Origin: Niveispirillum cyanobacteriorum
GTDB taxonomy: Bacteria; Pseudomonadota; Alphaproteobacteria; Azospirillales; Azospirillaceae
Direction of reading: 5' to 3'
Assembly: GCF_002868735.1 (NCBI RefSeq)
Contig: NZ_CP025611.1
Coordinates: 1,482,501-1,546,500, forward strand
DNA length: 64,000 bases
In this document: in pieces, positions 1 to 10,730 of the stretch
Position numbering within the stretch: position 1 is the stretch's first letter
Layout of the letters: each line of letters starts with the position of its first letter
Notes under the pieces: generated by a model
Told to the model about the DNA's origin: nothing
Databases searched by the model: none
The model's input: only the letters and a program-made list of their open reading frames with translations
Program-made: the position numbers and the translations under genes

Positions 1-939
1 ATCGCATCGAAGCTGTTCGCCCTGATGGGCGATGACGAGATCAAGGAACTGTCCCAGACCATGGCCAACCTAGGCTCGGTCAGTTCCAATCTGGTGGAGC
101 GCCTGTTCGTTGAGTTTGCAGAGCAGATCAGTTCCACCGGCTCGCTGGTCGGTTCGTTTGATAGCACCGAACGCCTGCTGACCAAGGTCCTGCCCAAGGA
201 CAAGGTCGACCAGATCATGGAGGAAATCCGTGGTCCTGCCGGTCGTACCATGTGGGACAAGCTGACCAACGTGAACGAGCAGGTGCTGGCCAACTACCTG
301 AAGAACGAATATCCGCAGACCGTCGCCGTGATCATGTCCAAGATCAAGGGCGACCATGCCGGCCGCGTGCTCCAGCTGCTGCCCGAAAGCTTCGCGATGG
401 AAGTCATCATGCGTATGCTGCGCATGGAGGCGGTGCAGAAGGAAGTGATCGACGATATCGAGCGCACGCTGCGCACCGAATTCATGTCGAACCTGGCCCG
501 CACCAACCGCCGCGACGCGCACGAAATGATGGCGGAAATCTTCAACAGCTTCGACCGCAACACCGAAAGCCGCTTCATCGCCGCCTTGGAAGAACGCAAC
601 CGCGACAGCGCCGAGCGTATCCGCGCCCTGATGTTCACCTTCGAGGACCTGTCCAAGCTGGACCCCAGCGGCATTCAGACCCTGCTGCGCAGCGTGGACA
701 AGCAGAAGCTGGCCACCGCCCTGAAGGGTGCGTCGGACACGCTGAAGGACCTGTTCTTCACCAACATGTCCGAACGTGCCGCCAAGATCATGCGCGAGGA
801 TATGGGCGCCATGGGCCCCATCCGCCTGCGCGACGTGGACGAGGCGCAGATGTACATGGTGCAGCTGACCAAGGACATGGCCGCGCGCGGCGAAATCGTC
901 ATCGCCAGCGGCAAGGGCGAGGACGAGCTGGTTTATTGA
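1..939 (+). CDS. fliG: Flagellar motor switch protein FliG, 5' end cut by the window edge
   Basis: The reading frame is open from base 1 and ends at a TGA at 937-939, so the gene begins before the window; about 312 residues of a usual 330-350 are present. FliG sits in the C-ring at the cytoplasmic base of the flagellum and passes torque from the MotA/MotB stator to the rotor. The middle domain shows the family motif [14 protein letters not shown] (usually EHPQTxAxIL), and the C-terminal charged torque helix reads [11 protein letters not shown]. The gene faces rpoD and is separated from it by two hairpins. The rest of the flagellar operon must lie to the left. Confidence 0.95.
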   Translation: MASKLFALMGDDEIKELSQTMANLGSVSSNLVERLFVEFAEQISSTGSLVGSFDSTERLLTKVLPKDKVDQIMEEIRGPAGRTMWDKLTNVNEQVLANYLKNEYPQTVAVIMSKIKGDHAGRVLQLLPESFAMEVIMRMLRMEAVQKEVIDDIERTLRTEFMSNLARTNRRDAHEMMAEIFNSFDRNTESRFIAALEERNRDSAERIRALMFTFEDLSKLDPSGIQTLLRSVDKQKLATALKGASDTLKDLFFTNMSERAAKIMREDMGAMGPIRLRDVDEAQMYMVQLTKDMAARGEIVIASGKGEDELVY

Positions 940-954
940 TCAAAGAGTTGCCTG

Positions 955-1022
955 AGGTCGCATAAGCGTCAGCGCATGCTACAACTTGTGTAACGTCGCA
1001 TGCGCTGACGCTTATGCGACCT
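955..1022. repeat. Perfect 25-bp inverted repeat with 18-nt loop behind fliG
   Basis: Left arm 955-979 and right arm 998-1022 are exact reverse complements (AGGTCGCATAAGCGTCAGCG continuing to GCATGC), with an 18-base loop. It starts 15 bases after the fliG stop. No run of T follows on either strand, so it is not a classical terminator, although the RNA stem would be very stable. It may be a palindromic repeat element or a 3'-end stabilising structure. Confidence 0.85.
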
Positions 1023-1027
1023 ACGAC

Positions 1028-1057
1028 AAAAAAGGCCGGCGTTTCCGCCGGCCTTTT
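1028..1057 (-). terminator. Rho-independent terminator of rpoD
   Basis: Stem 1034-1041 pairs with 1046-1053 (GGCCGGCG/CGCCGGCC) around a four-base loop. Read on the minus strand the stem is followed by six T residues. It lies 13 bases beyond the rpoD stop codon. The other side also carries four T residues, so it could act on transcripts from fliG as well. Confidence 0.85.
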
Positions 1058-1069
1058 GTCTGGTCTGGA

Positions 1070-3019
<1,950 letters not shown>

Positions 3020-3136
3020 TCGTTCGCTGCCCCCGTACTCTCAAGGCTGCCACCGGTAAACGCAAATGAACGACTCGGGCAAGGGCCCGGTCATCCGACG
3101 AAACTCTTCCTGGCTATAACTTTGGCAAGAGGCTGG

Positions 3137-3162
3137 AAACTGTGTTCGCCAAGACACAGTTT
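3137..3162 (-). terminator. Hairpin between dnaG and rpoD, possible weak terminator
   Basis: AAACTGTGT at 3137-3145 pairs with ACACAGTTT at 3154-3162 around an eight-base loop. It lies about 50 bases beyond the dnaG stop and about 120 bases before the rpoD start. Only three T residues follow on the minus strand, so it may attenuate readthrough from dnaG or be an operator-like palindrome rather than a full terminator. Confidence 0.4.
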
Positions 3163-3211
3163 TGCAGGACAAATGCGTCGCACGACGCCCGATTGCTCGG
3201 CCGCCCACCCA

Positions 3212-5080
3212 TCATCCGTCCCTTTCCGTCAGGTCATCGGCATGGCCCCGGAGAATCAGCAGCTCCCTTTGCAGCGCGCGTAATCGTGCCAGATCATCCT
3301 CATGGAATGTCTCGGCAAACCGTCTCTCGGCATCGCGCAGCTCGCGTTGAAGCAAACCATCCTCGGAACTCAGCCAAACCTCCTGCCAGCCACTCTTCGC
3401 GGTTTCGAACGACGCTCCTGGTTGCGCGAATTTCGGCGTGTCTACATTCAGCAGACTATCCAGCGTCTCGGAAAAACCACGACCAGACAGGTGGCGTCTC
3501 AGAGCCTCGGCGTCAAGTGCTGATTCGGCGGTGAGGCATGCGACAAGCGCTTGGCGCAGCGCCTCCATCTCGCCATCCGCGAATTCTGCACCCGCCAGAA
3601 TCTCCCCCACTTCCTGGAAAAGCTCTGGATGATGCACGATGGCCAGCACCAGATAGCGTTCGCGGCGGCGCGGTTCGGTGCGTAAGGTGCCGGACCGAAA
3701 ACGGCTGTCCCACAGCCGGCTGACGGGAACGTCGCCAGGCTGAAGCCGGCGCTGACGCCCCACGCTCCTTTCACCGCCCGGACCGCCAAAGCCGCCCCCA
3801 CTGGCCCGGATAGCGGCACGCAGCTTTTCCCGCAGGACGGAACGGTAGCTGTACTGCACCGACTTGTCGGTGACCTTCTCCATCATCTGGTTGATGCCGG
3901 TTTCGATCCGCAGGCGACCATCCGCCGTCTTCGGGTCTTCTCCCTGGCGCACCATCTCCCAGATGAAATCCTCCAGGGACAGGGCGCGATCCAGGATGGC
4001 GGCGAACGCATCCGGCCCGCCCGACCGGATCAGGCTGTCCGGGTCTTCCTTGTCGGGCATGAAGGCAATGCGGACGGTGGCGTCGGGCACCAGGATGGGC
4101 AGCACCCGCTCCACGGCCCGCTGTGCCGCCCGTCGCCCGGCATTGTCGCCGTCAAAGCACAGGATGGGGTTGCGCTGCCCCTCCGGTGCTAGTTTCCACA
4201 GCACCTGTATCTGCGTCTCCGTCATCGCCGTGCCCAGGGGGGCCACCGCCCCCTCGAACCCCGCCTGAACGCAGGAGATAACGTCCATATAGCCTTCGGT
4301 GACGATCAGCCGCTGACCGTCCGCCGCCGCCTGCCGAGCGCGCGACATGCCGTAGAGAAGATTACCCTTATGGAACAAAGGATTCTCGGCGGAATTGATA
4401 TATTTCGGCCCGTCGCCTTCCAGGACGCGCCCGCCGAACGCCACCACCTGCCCCCGCCGGTCGGTGACGGGGAACATGACGCGGTTCCAGAAGAAGTTGC
4501 GGAGGGGGCGGCCCGGCTCCGCCCGCTTGAACAGGCCGACCTCCACCATGTCGGCCTCGCTATACCCGGCCTCCAGCAGCAGGGCCCGCAGCGGCCCGCC
4601 CTCCTGCGGGGCATAGCCCAGGCGAAAACGGGCGATCCCTTCATCATCCAGGCCGCGCCGACGCAGATAATCCAGCGCATTGCGCCCGCCGGGGCTAAAC
4701 AGCTCGCGCTCATAATATTTCGTGGCGCGTTCGACCAGATCATAGAGCGACTTCTGCCGCTCATATTGCTGGCGTTCCTGCGGGCTGGCCTGTGGCACTT
4801 GCAAGCCCGCCTCGCCTGCTAAATGTTCAACAGCCTCCATAAATGATAAGTTATCATGGCGCATGACAAATCCAATTTGATCGCCATGAGCCCCGCAACC
4901 AAAACAGTGGAAGAAATTCTTTTGATCGTTTACATAAAAACTAGGCGTCTTTTCATTGTGAAATGGGCACGGGGCCTTGAACTCCCGCCCAGCCCTTTGC
5001 AGACGCATGCGTTTCATCACCACTTCCGACACGGAAAGGCGGGAACGCAACTCTTCCAGGAACTGCGGCGGCAAGGCCAT
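3212..5080 (-). CDS. dnaG: DNA primase DnaG
   Basis: 622 residues from the ATG at 5080, where the conserved N terminus MALPPQFLEELRSRLSVSEV begins. The open frame runs 67 codons further upstream, but that part does not look like primase. DnaG makes the RNA primers for DNA replication. The zinc-binding module has Cys38, His41, Cys59 and Cys62 (CPFH...CFGC). The TOPRIM domain shows VTEGYMDVISC and then CFDGDNAGRRAA, the acidic metal-binding motifs. The C-terminal third is the helicase-interaction region. It precedes rpoD on the same strand, as in many bacteria. Confidence 0.95.
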   Translation of the reverse strand: MALPPQFLEELRSRLSVSEVVMKRMRLQRAGREFKAPCPFHNEKTPSFYVNDQKNFFHCFGCGAHGDQIGFVMRHDNLSFMEAVEHLAGEAGLQVPQASPQERQQYERQKSLYDLVERATKYYERELFSPGGRNALDYLRRRGLDDEGIARFRLGYAPQEGGPLRALLLEAGYSEADMVEVGLFKRAEPGRPLRNFFWNRVMFPVTDRRGQVVAFGGRVLEGDGPKYINSAENPLFHKGNLLYGMSRARQAAADGQRLIVTEGYMDVISCVQAGFEGAVAPLGTAMTETQIQVLWKLAPEGQRNPILCFDGDNAGRRAAQRAVERVLPILVPDATVRIAFMPDKEDPDSLIRSGGPDAFAAILDRALSLEDFIWEMVRQGEDPKTADGRLRIETGINQMMEKVTDKSVQYSYRSVLREKLRAAIRASGGGFGGPGGERSVGRQRRLQPGDVPVSRLWDSRFRSGTLRTEPRRRERYLVLAIVHHPELFQEVGEILAGAEFADGEMEALRQALVACLTAESALDAEALRRHLSGRGFSETLDSLLNVDTPKFAQPGASFETAKSGWQEVWLSSEDGLLQRELRDAERRFAETFHEDDLARLRALQRELLILRGHADDLTERDG

Positions 5081-5286
5081 CGGGGCTGATATCTCAAAGG
5101 CTTCGAATGCGGATCGGCCGGGGAGCATATCCCAGGCGGTGGCACGAACGCCACGCGCACCGGCATCCATCCCCAGATGGCCCCATGATTCACAGCCTGT
5201 GGATAAATCCAATTTGGTTCGAAATTCGTCGGTACGGAGATTGCTTGCCCCTCGAAACAAAATTTCCCGCACGAAGGGCATGCACC

Positions 5287-5805
5287 ATGAATATCAGCTC
5301 CATGTTCTCCACCTCCGCGATCCTGTCGCGGTTGCAGGTGAAGTCGGCGGCACCGACCAGCAGCCAGGCCCCCGCTGCCAAGACAGGTGCCGCCCCCGTC
5401 GACCCGGCGGCACAGCAGAAGGAGGAGTTGGCAGCGCTGAAGAAGGAGCGCGAGGCCTACGACGCCGCCCGGAACACTGAAATCCAACGCCGGCAGCAGG
5501 AATTCGAGACGACCCATGGCCGCAAGTACGGCCAGGATGGTGACCCGCCGCTGGCCTATCAGATGGCCCTGCCGGCCAATGAACGCGGCTATCTACCCTT
5601 CGTGCCCGCCGACACGCAGAAGACCATCGACGCCATCACCGACAAATACCGCAACCAGGAAAATCTTGCCCCCATGTGGGCAGAATTGTCCGCCATGGGC
5701 CTCAGCCCTGACCAGTTGACCAAGTCGGCAAAATATTTCATCTCGCTGGATGGCCGCATGGTGACGCGGGAGGAGGCGTCGAAGGGCGTGGATATCAAGG
5801 TGTGA
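5287..5805 (+). CDS. Hypothetical protein, Ala/Gln/Glu-rich N-terminal half
   Basis: 172 residues from the ATG at 5287 (MNISSMFSTSAILSRLQ). I do not recognise a family. Residues 20-45 are rich in Ala, Pro and Ser. Residues 45-75 are charged and likely helical or coiled coil (QQKEELAALKKEREAYDAAR). The remainder looks globular, with LPANERGYLPFVPADTQKTI. There is no signal peptide or membrane segment. It is divergent from dnaG, with 206 bases between them, and convergent with the GNAT gene. The short Ser/Ala start resembles some small flagellar or unknown alphaproteobacterial proteins, but that is not enough for a call. Confidence 0.7.
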   Translation: MNISSMFSTSAILSRLQVKSAAPTSSQAPAAKTGAAPVDPAAQQKEELAALKKEREAYDAARNTEIQRRQQEFETTHGRKYGQDGDPPLAYQMALPANERGYLPFVPADTQKTIDAITDKYRNQENLAPMWAELSAMGLSPDQLTKSAKYFISLDGRMVTREEASKGVDIKV

Positions 5806-5826
5806 GGAAGGCGAAGCCAAACCACC

Positions 5827-6687
5827 CTATCCCAGCAGGACGATCCCGTAATCGCCGATCACGCGGAAGCCCAGCGACAGATAGGCCCGGCGCGCTGGCT
5901 CGTTCTGCTTTCCCGTGAACAGCACCGCCATGGCCGCCCCGTCGTCCTGGGCCGCCAGCAAGGCCCCGGCTACCGCCGCCCGCGCCAGTCCTCGGCCACG
6001 CAACCACTCGGGCGTCCACACGCCACCGATCTGCACCGTGTCGGGGATGCGGGCATTGTGGGTGGCCATGGACAGCGGCACGCCATCGGCACCCGTGACC
6101 ACAAATACGTCGCCCGCCACGACCCAGGCACTGACGTCGGCGGCGGCACGGGCGCGCAGCCCGTCACCATCCGCCTCTCCCAGCGTTTCAACGCAGTAGC
6201 CGACGCGCCATGAGGACAGCAGCGGGATATCGCCGGCGTTGGCCCGCCGCCAGGACAAGCTGCCATCGGCCAGCGACGCCGGCACCTTCAGATCGGACAA
6301 GGACAGATCGAACAGATCTTCCGCCCCGTCCTTCAACATGGGCCGGTCCGGGAACAGAGCATGCACCGCGCGCACCGCCGGCAGCGGCCCGATAATCCCG
6401 GCCACGGCCCGGTCGCCCGCCGCCAGATGAAACCGCGCGAGTTCAACCGCAATGTCCGGCTCCGACTGGATCAGCAGATTGCCATTCCAGGCATGGGACA
6501 CCACGCCGTGGATGGCACCGTCGCCATCCACCAGCGCCGCATAGCGGGCATGAAACCGCTCGGCCCGATCTTCCAGCCCGACGCGCCGCAGGTTGGAACG
6601 CAGGAACATGGATGTTGCCGGGTGGCGGGCCAGATAGGCATCCAGCCGGCCCTCGTCACCCGGCAAGAGCCGGCGGATGAACGTCAT
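5827..6687 (-). CDS. GNAT-family N-acetyltransferase
   Basis: 286 residues. The C-terminal half carries the GNAT acetyl-CoA-binding motif GGVWTPEWLRGRGLARAAV (the R/Q-x-x-G-x-G/A loop), followed by the late motif NEPARRAYLSLGFRVIGDY. The N-terminal half (residues 1-130) is a separate region, MTFIRRLLPGDEGRLDAYLA, as in two-domain GNAT proteins. Substrate is unknown. It starts four bases after the YqeY stop, so the two are probably co-transcribed. Confidence 0.85.
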   Translation of the reverse strand: MTFIRRLLPGDEGRLDAYLARHPATSMFLRSNLRRVGLEDRAERFHARYAALVDGDGAIHGVVSHAWNGNLLIQSEPDIAVELARFHLAAGDRAVAGIIGPLPAVRAVHALFPDRPMLKDGAEDLFDLSLSDLKVPASLADGSLSWRRANAGDIPLLSSWRVGYCVETLGEADGDGLRARAAADVSAWVVAGDVFVVTGADGVPLSMATHNARIPDTVQIGGVWTPEWLRGRGLARAAVAGALLAAQDDGAAMAVLFTGKQNEPARRAYLSLGFRVIGDYGIVLLG

Positions 6688-6691
6688 CGAT

Positions 6692-7150
6692 TCAGTTGGC
6701 CAGCTTTTCGCGCACCAGGGCGCTGGCCTTGGTGAAGTCCATCTGGCCCGCGAAACGACCGCGCAGTTCGGCCATGACCTTGCCCATATCCTTGACGCCG
6801 GTGGCCCCCAGTTCGGCGATCAGGGCGGCGATGGCCTCGCGGGTATCATCCTCGTTCAACTGACGGGGCAGGAAGGCTTCGATCACGTCGATCTCTTCCT
6901 TTTCCTGCTGCGCCAGCTCGGTACGCCCCCCCTGCTCGTACATGATGATGCTTTCACGGCGCTGCTTCACCATGGTCTGCAGCATCGACAGGATGGCGGC
7001 ATCATCGATGCCATCCTGGTTGCCGCTGGTGCGTGCCGCGATATCGCGGTCCTTCAACGCTGCCAGGATCAGCCGCAGGGTGGCGACGCCGCGGCTGTTC
7101 TTGGCGCGCATCGCATCCTTCAGGGCTTCGTTCAGCGTCTGGCGCAACAT
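6692..7150 (-). CDS. GatB/YqeY domain-containing protein
   Basis: 152 residues from the ATG at 7150 (MLRQTLNEALKDAMRAKNSR). This is the family start, although the frame is open for 53 more codons. The YqeY fold is a helical domain shared with the tail of the amidotransferase GatB. Members are thought to bind tRNA or act near amidation, but the precise role is not established. The family's usual length (about 150) and the motif VKDMGKVMAELRGRFAGQMD match. It sits between carA (divergent) and the dnaG-rpoD pair, a neighbourhood common in alphaproteobacteria. Confidence 0.92.
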   Translation of the reverse strand: MLRQTLNEALKDAMRAKNSRGVATLRLILAALKDRDIAARTSGNQDGIDDAAILSMLQTMVKQRRESIIMYEQGGRTELAQQEKEEIDVIEAFLPRQLNEDDTREAIAALIAELGATGVKDMGKVMAELRGRFAGQMDFTKASALVREKLAN

Positions 7151-7530
7151 CGGACAACTCCAGGGGACAGGTGAAACAGCCGGCAACATTATCCAAACAG
7201 ACCGGCAGATGCCAGCGAATAGGAATAGGTCGCGTCGCCGCCTGGAAACACCCCTTCTGGACCTGGTTATGCGACACCCAATGATGGCGCGTGGCAGGGG
7301 CGCGCCCACGTTGGTTGACCCCGCGCGCCCGAATGGCTAATTCACCTTCAGAACCGTACCGGCCCTGGCCGGCGCGCGGCATCGGCGCGGCCCTTCGCCC
7401 GGCGGGATTACCCGGCGGATGATCGGACCCGCGACGCGACTGCGGGCAGGCCGCCCCGCCTTTCGGGCGGGAAGGCACGGCCTTTTCACCGACGCTCCGG
7501 CGTCGATCTCGCAGATAAAGGTGCCCGAGA
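7151..7530. other. Intergenic region between yqeY-like gene and carA, long carA leader
   Basis: 380 bases without a convincing gene, holding the divergent promoters of the YqeY gene and carA. A possible carA -35 element TTGACC is at 7315-7320, with TAATTC at 7338-7343 after 17 bases; the -10 match is poor. If this is right the carA leader is about 180 bases. The leader contains several G+C-rich hairpins, including CCCGCC 7455-7460 pairing with GGCGGG 7466-7471, followed by a short T run at 7483-7486. Confidence 0.5.
7315..7343 (+). promoter_or_regulatory. Candidate carA promoter
   Basis: TTGACC (7315-7320), a 17-base spacer, and TAATTC (7338-7343). The -35 element is good and the -10 element is weak, which is common in this group. 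It lies about 190 bases before the carA ATG. Confidence 0.3.
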
Positions 7531-8715
7531 ATGACCGACACCCCGCCGATGGGTTCCCCCACCCGCGCGCCCGCTCCCAAGGGAGCCACGGGCGTTCTCG
7601 TCCTGGCCGATGGTTCGGTCTTCTGGGGACGCGGTGTGGGCGCCGTGAGCCACAGCGTGGGTGAGGTGTGCTTCAACACCTCCCTGACGGGTTATCAGGA
7701 AATCCTGACCGATCCGTCCTATGCCGGTCAGATCATCACCTTCACCTTCCCTCATATCGGCAACGTCGGGACCAACCCGGAAGATATCGAGACGGTGACG
7801 CCGGTGGCGCGCGGTCTGATCATCAAGGCCGACATCACCGAACCCGCCAACTGGCGCGCCACCCAGCATCTGGATGCCTGGCTGAAAAGCCATAATCTGG
7901 TCGGCCTGTCGGGCATCGACACCCGCCGCCTGACCCGCCGCATCCGCGACAATGGCGCCCCTAACGGCGTGATCGCCCATTCGCCCGATGGCGTGTTCGA
8001 TATCGACGCCCTGGTGAAGATCGCTAAGGAATGGCCCGGCCTGGAAGGCATGGATCTGGCCAAGGACGTCACGACCCGCCAGACCTATAGCTGGGATGAA
8101 TCGATCTGGTCGCTGAAGGATGGCTACGGCAAGCAGACCGATCCCAAGCACCATGTCGTCGCCATGGATTTCGGCGCCAAGCGTAACATCCTGCGCTGCC
8201 TCGCGGCATCGGGCTGCAAGGTGACGGTGGTGCCGGCCACCACGACGGCAGAGGAAATCCTGGCCCTGAACCCCGACGGCATTTTCCTGTCCAACGGCCC
8301 CGGCGACCCGGCGGCCACGGGCGAATATGCCGTGCCGACCATCGCGCGGCTGGTGGATAGCGGCAAGGCCGTGTTCGGCATCTGCCTGGGTCACCAGATG
8401 TTGGCCCTGGCACTGGGTGGGCGCACCGTGAAGATGGAGAAGGGCCATCGCGGCGCCAACCATCCGGTGAAGGATATTGCATCGGGCGTTGTGGAGATCA
8501 CCAGCCAGAATCACGGCTTCGTGGTCCTGCGCGAAAGCCTGCCGGAAGAGGTGGAGGTCACCCACGTCTCGCTGTTCGACGGCACCAACGAAGGCATCCG
8601 CCTGTCGGGCCGCCCCGTCTTCTCGGTGCAGTACCATCCCGAAGCCAGCCCGGGCCCGGAGGACAGCCACTATCTGTTCGACCGGTTCATCGCCGCCATC
8701 GAAGGGCGGTATTGA
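7531..8715 (+). CDS. carA: Carbamoyl-phosphate synthase small subunit CarA
   Basis: 394 residues. CarA hydrolyses glutamine and passes ammonia to CarB for carbamoyl phosphate, feeding pyrimidine and arginine synthesis. The N-terminal CPSase domain begins at about residue 20 (GVLVLADGSVFWGRGVGA). The class-I glutamine amidotransferase domain has the nucleophile Cys285 in GICLGHQM and the dyad His369/Glu371 in YHPEASPGP. The oxyanion motif FLSNGPGDP is present. carB is not in the window; instead an unknown gene follows immediately. Confidence 0.97.
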   Translation: MTDTPPMGSPTRAPAPKGATGVLVLADGSVFWGRGVGAVSHSVGEVCFNTSLTGYQEILTDPSYAGQIITFTFPHIGNVGTNPEDIETVTPVARGLIIKADITEPANWRATQHLDAWLKSHNLVGLSGIDTRRLTRRIRDNGAPNGVIAHSPDGVFDIDALVKIAKEWPGLEGMDLAKDVTTRQTYSWDESIWSLKDGYGKQTDPKHHVVAMDFGAKRNILRCLAASGCKVTVVPATTTAEEILALNPDGIFLSNGPGDPAATGEYAVPTIARLVDSGKAVFGICLGHQMLALALGGRTVKMEKGHRGANHPVKDIASGVVEITSQNHGFVVLRESLPEEVEVTHVSLFDGTNEGIRLSGRPVFSVQYHPEASPGPEDSHYLFDRFIAAIEGRY

Positions 8716-8716
8716 G

Positions 8717-9730
8717 GTGACAACCGATCTGGGTCTGACCCGTCTTGGTGAATGGGACCGCCCTTCCGGCATGCCGGAGGGGTTGGCCGGATTGGTCGCC
8801 AGTTGGCCGGTCATCAACCGCTCCCCCGGTGGGGAGGCCTTCCTGGATGGCAGCGGCCTGATCCGCGTCAGTGACGTTTGGAACCTGCCCAACGGCGCCT
8901 TCCCGACCGACCGACCGCTCGATATCCATGCCGGTTGGGCCGTGGCTCGGCTGGTCGATACGGTGTGGAAGCTGATTGAGGTGGCGCCGGCGCATCCGCG
9001 TGATGCTGGCCGTGCGCTTTTGCGGGACCGGGCCGAACGGCTGCTGCATGGCCGCCGTTGGACCGGTGGCGATCTGGAGGCGCTGGACAGCCTGCTGAAG
9101 GCGGCTCCCGTGTCACAGGCTGAATTCCTGGCCGCCGATGCGGGGCGTGAACGCGCCCTGAAATCACTGATCAAGCTGCGGCTGACCTTTGTGGTCGATG
9201 GCTTCCACCCTGCCCTGCCTGCCCCGGTGGCCGATCTTCTGGCCGGCGGCCCCGTCCTTTGGCTGGACGATGACGCACGGGAAGTGGCCGAACAGGTCAT
9301 GGCCCATAGCCGCCGCCGCATGGAAGTGTCGGCCAAGCGCGTGGCGCGCGATGACAAGCAGCGCGGTGCGGACCTGAAGGACAGCATCGCCGAGGCTGTG
9401 AGGGCCGTATTCCCCGGCATGCCGGAGGATGTGTCCCTGTCGGTGGCGGCCCGACTGGCGCCCGCCGCCATCAAGCTGGGCCGTCGTCCCGGCACGCAGG
9501 CCATTGTTGACTGCACCGCCGAAATCCGCCTGGACCGCTGGCGTCAGGTGATTATCGGCGATCCGCGCGTGTCGGCTCGTTTGGCCGCCATGCAGGCCAA
9601 GGGTGACAATAACCGCGCCCGCAAACGCTACCGCGATCAGCGCGCCCTGGAACAGGTGGCCGAAGAGATCGCCCGTTGGCGTGGCGATCTGGAGCCGGTA
9701 ACCTCGCGCTGGCTGGGCGACGCCGTATAA
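8717..9730 (+). CDS. Hypothetical protein following carA
   Basis: 337 residues from a GTG at 8717, two bases after the carA stop; GAAGGGCGG about eight bases upstream serves as ribosome binding site. I do not recognise a family. It is soluble by appearance, with no signal or membrane segment. The C-terminal 60 residues are highly charged and probably helical (KGDNNRARKRYRDQRALEQV). Tight coupling to carA suggests joint transcription but gives no function. It ends 12 bases from the convergent glycerophosphodiesterase gene. Confidence 0.75.
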   Translation: MTTDLGLTRLGEWDRPSGMPEGLAGLVASWPVINRSPGGEAFLDGSGLIRVSDVWNLPNGAFPTDRPLDIHAGWAVARLVDTVWKLIEVAPAHPRDAGRALLRDRAERLLHGRRWTGGDLEALDSLLKAAPVSQAEFLAADAGRERALKSLIKLRLTFVVDGFHPALPAPVADLLAGGPVLWLDDDAREVAEQVMAHSRRRMEVSAKRVARDDKQRGADLKDSIAEAVRAVFPGMPEDVSLSVAARLAPAAIKLGRRPGTQAIVDCTAEIRLDRWRQVIIGDPRVSARLAAMQAKGDNNRARKRYRDQRALEQVAEEIARWRGDLEPVTSRWLGDAV

Positions 9731-9742
9731 GGTAAAGGGGCG

Positions 9743-10675
9743 TCACCGCCCCAACACCTGCTTGCCCGTCACCGGATCATCGGTGATCAACCCATCCGCG
9801 CCCCAGTCGATCAACCGCTTCATATCGGCGGGATCATTGACGGTCCAGGGGATGACTTTCAGGCCCAACCCCTGAGCCTCCTTCACCAGTTCCGGTGTCA
9901 GGTTCGGGTGATAGGGCGACCAGATTGTGCCACCCGCCGCCTTGATCGCCGCCGGCAAGCTGCCGCCATGGCGCATCGGATCAAAACCAGCGGTCCAGGG
10001 GCTTTCGCCCGTCATGGAGACGTTGCTTTCCTCCGGGTCGATGATGGTCAGATAGGCGGTAGCAATCTCCGGCGCGATCCGCCGTACCACCTGCAAGGTA
10101 CGCCAGTCAAAGCTCTGGATCGTCACGCGGTCGCTCAGGCCCGCGTCGCGGACTTGGCGTACCAGCAGCGTGGAAAACGTTTCGGGATCGACACTATCGG
10201 CGGTATTCGTCGGATCGATCTTCGTTTCGATATTAAAACGAACCCTGTTATCCGCCCGCTTCTTCACCAGATCAAACAGGGCAGCCAAGGTCGGCACGCC
10301 CGTGCCATCCATCGGCATCTGGCGGGGAAAGCGCTTGGCGTAGGGGGTATCGGGCCGAATGCGTCCAACATCCAGGGTCCGTACCTCGGCCAGGGTCAGG
10401 CTGTGCCAGGTCGGCTGCGCCCCCTCCACCCACTGCCCGTTGCGACGGGTCAGATTGGCATCGACATGCCGGTCATGGGCGATGATCAACACGCCATCCT
10501 TGGTGACGCCCGTGTCCAGTTCCAGCGTATCAACACCCAGATCCAGCGACCGTTCAAAGGCCGGCAGGGAATTTTCCGGCCACAGGGCACGACCGCCGCG
10601 ATGGGCCTGAAGATCAAAGGCAGCAGCCGGAAAAGCGGCCAGAATCAAGGGGATCATCGGGGCGAAAAGGCGCAT
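9743..10675 (-). CDS. Secreted glycerophosphodiester phosphodiesterase
   Basis: 310 residues with an N-terminal signal peptide (MRLFAPMIPLILAAFPAAAF). The GDPD domain follows at once with the catalytic start motif QAHRGGRALWPENSLPAF, then the metal-binding ELDTGVTKDGVLIIAHD. It hydrolyses glycerophosphodiesters to glycerol-3-phosphate and an alcohol, in the periplasm. C-terminal motifs IPWTVNDPADMKRLIDWGAD and GLITDDP are typical. Single gene; convergent with the carA follower and separate from the next minus-strand gene. Confidence 0.94.
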   Translation of the reverse strand: MRLFAPMIPLILAAFPAAAFDLQAHRGGRALWPENSLPAFERSLDLGVDTLELDTGVTKDGVLIIAHDRHVDANLTRRNGQWVEGAQPTWHSLTLAEVRTLDVGRIRPDTPYAKRFPRQMPMDGTGVPTLAALFDLVKKRADNRVRFNIETKIDPTNTADSVDPETFSTLLVRQVRDAGLSDRVTIQSFDWRTLQVVRRIAPEIATAYLTIIDPEESNVSMTGESPWTAGFDPMRHGGSLPAAIKAAGGTIWSPYHPNLTPELVKEAQGLGLKVIPWTVNDPADMKRLIDWGADGLITDDPVTGKQVLGR

Positions 10676-10730
10676 ATCTTCATCCGTTCCTTCGGTCTGC
10701 TACGGACCATAGGACGGATGCGTTACGGTT

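Noticed and set aside
7486-9516. 676-codon open frame on the minus strand opposite carA and its follower
   Set aside because: Covers two plus-strand genes with clear features, and shows no domain.
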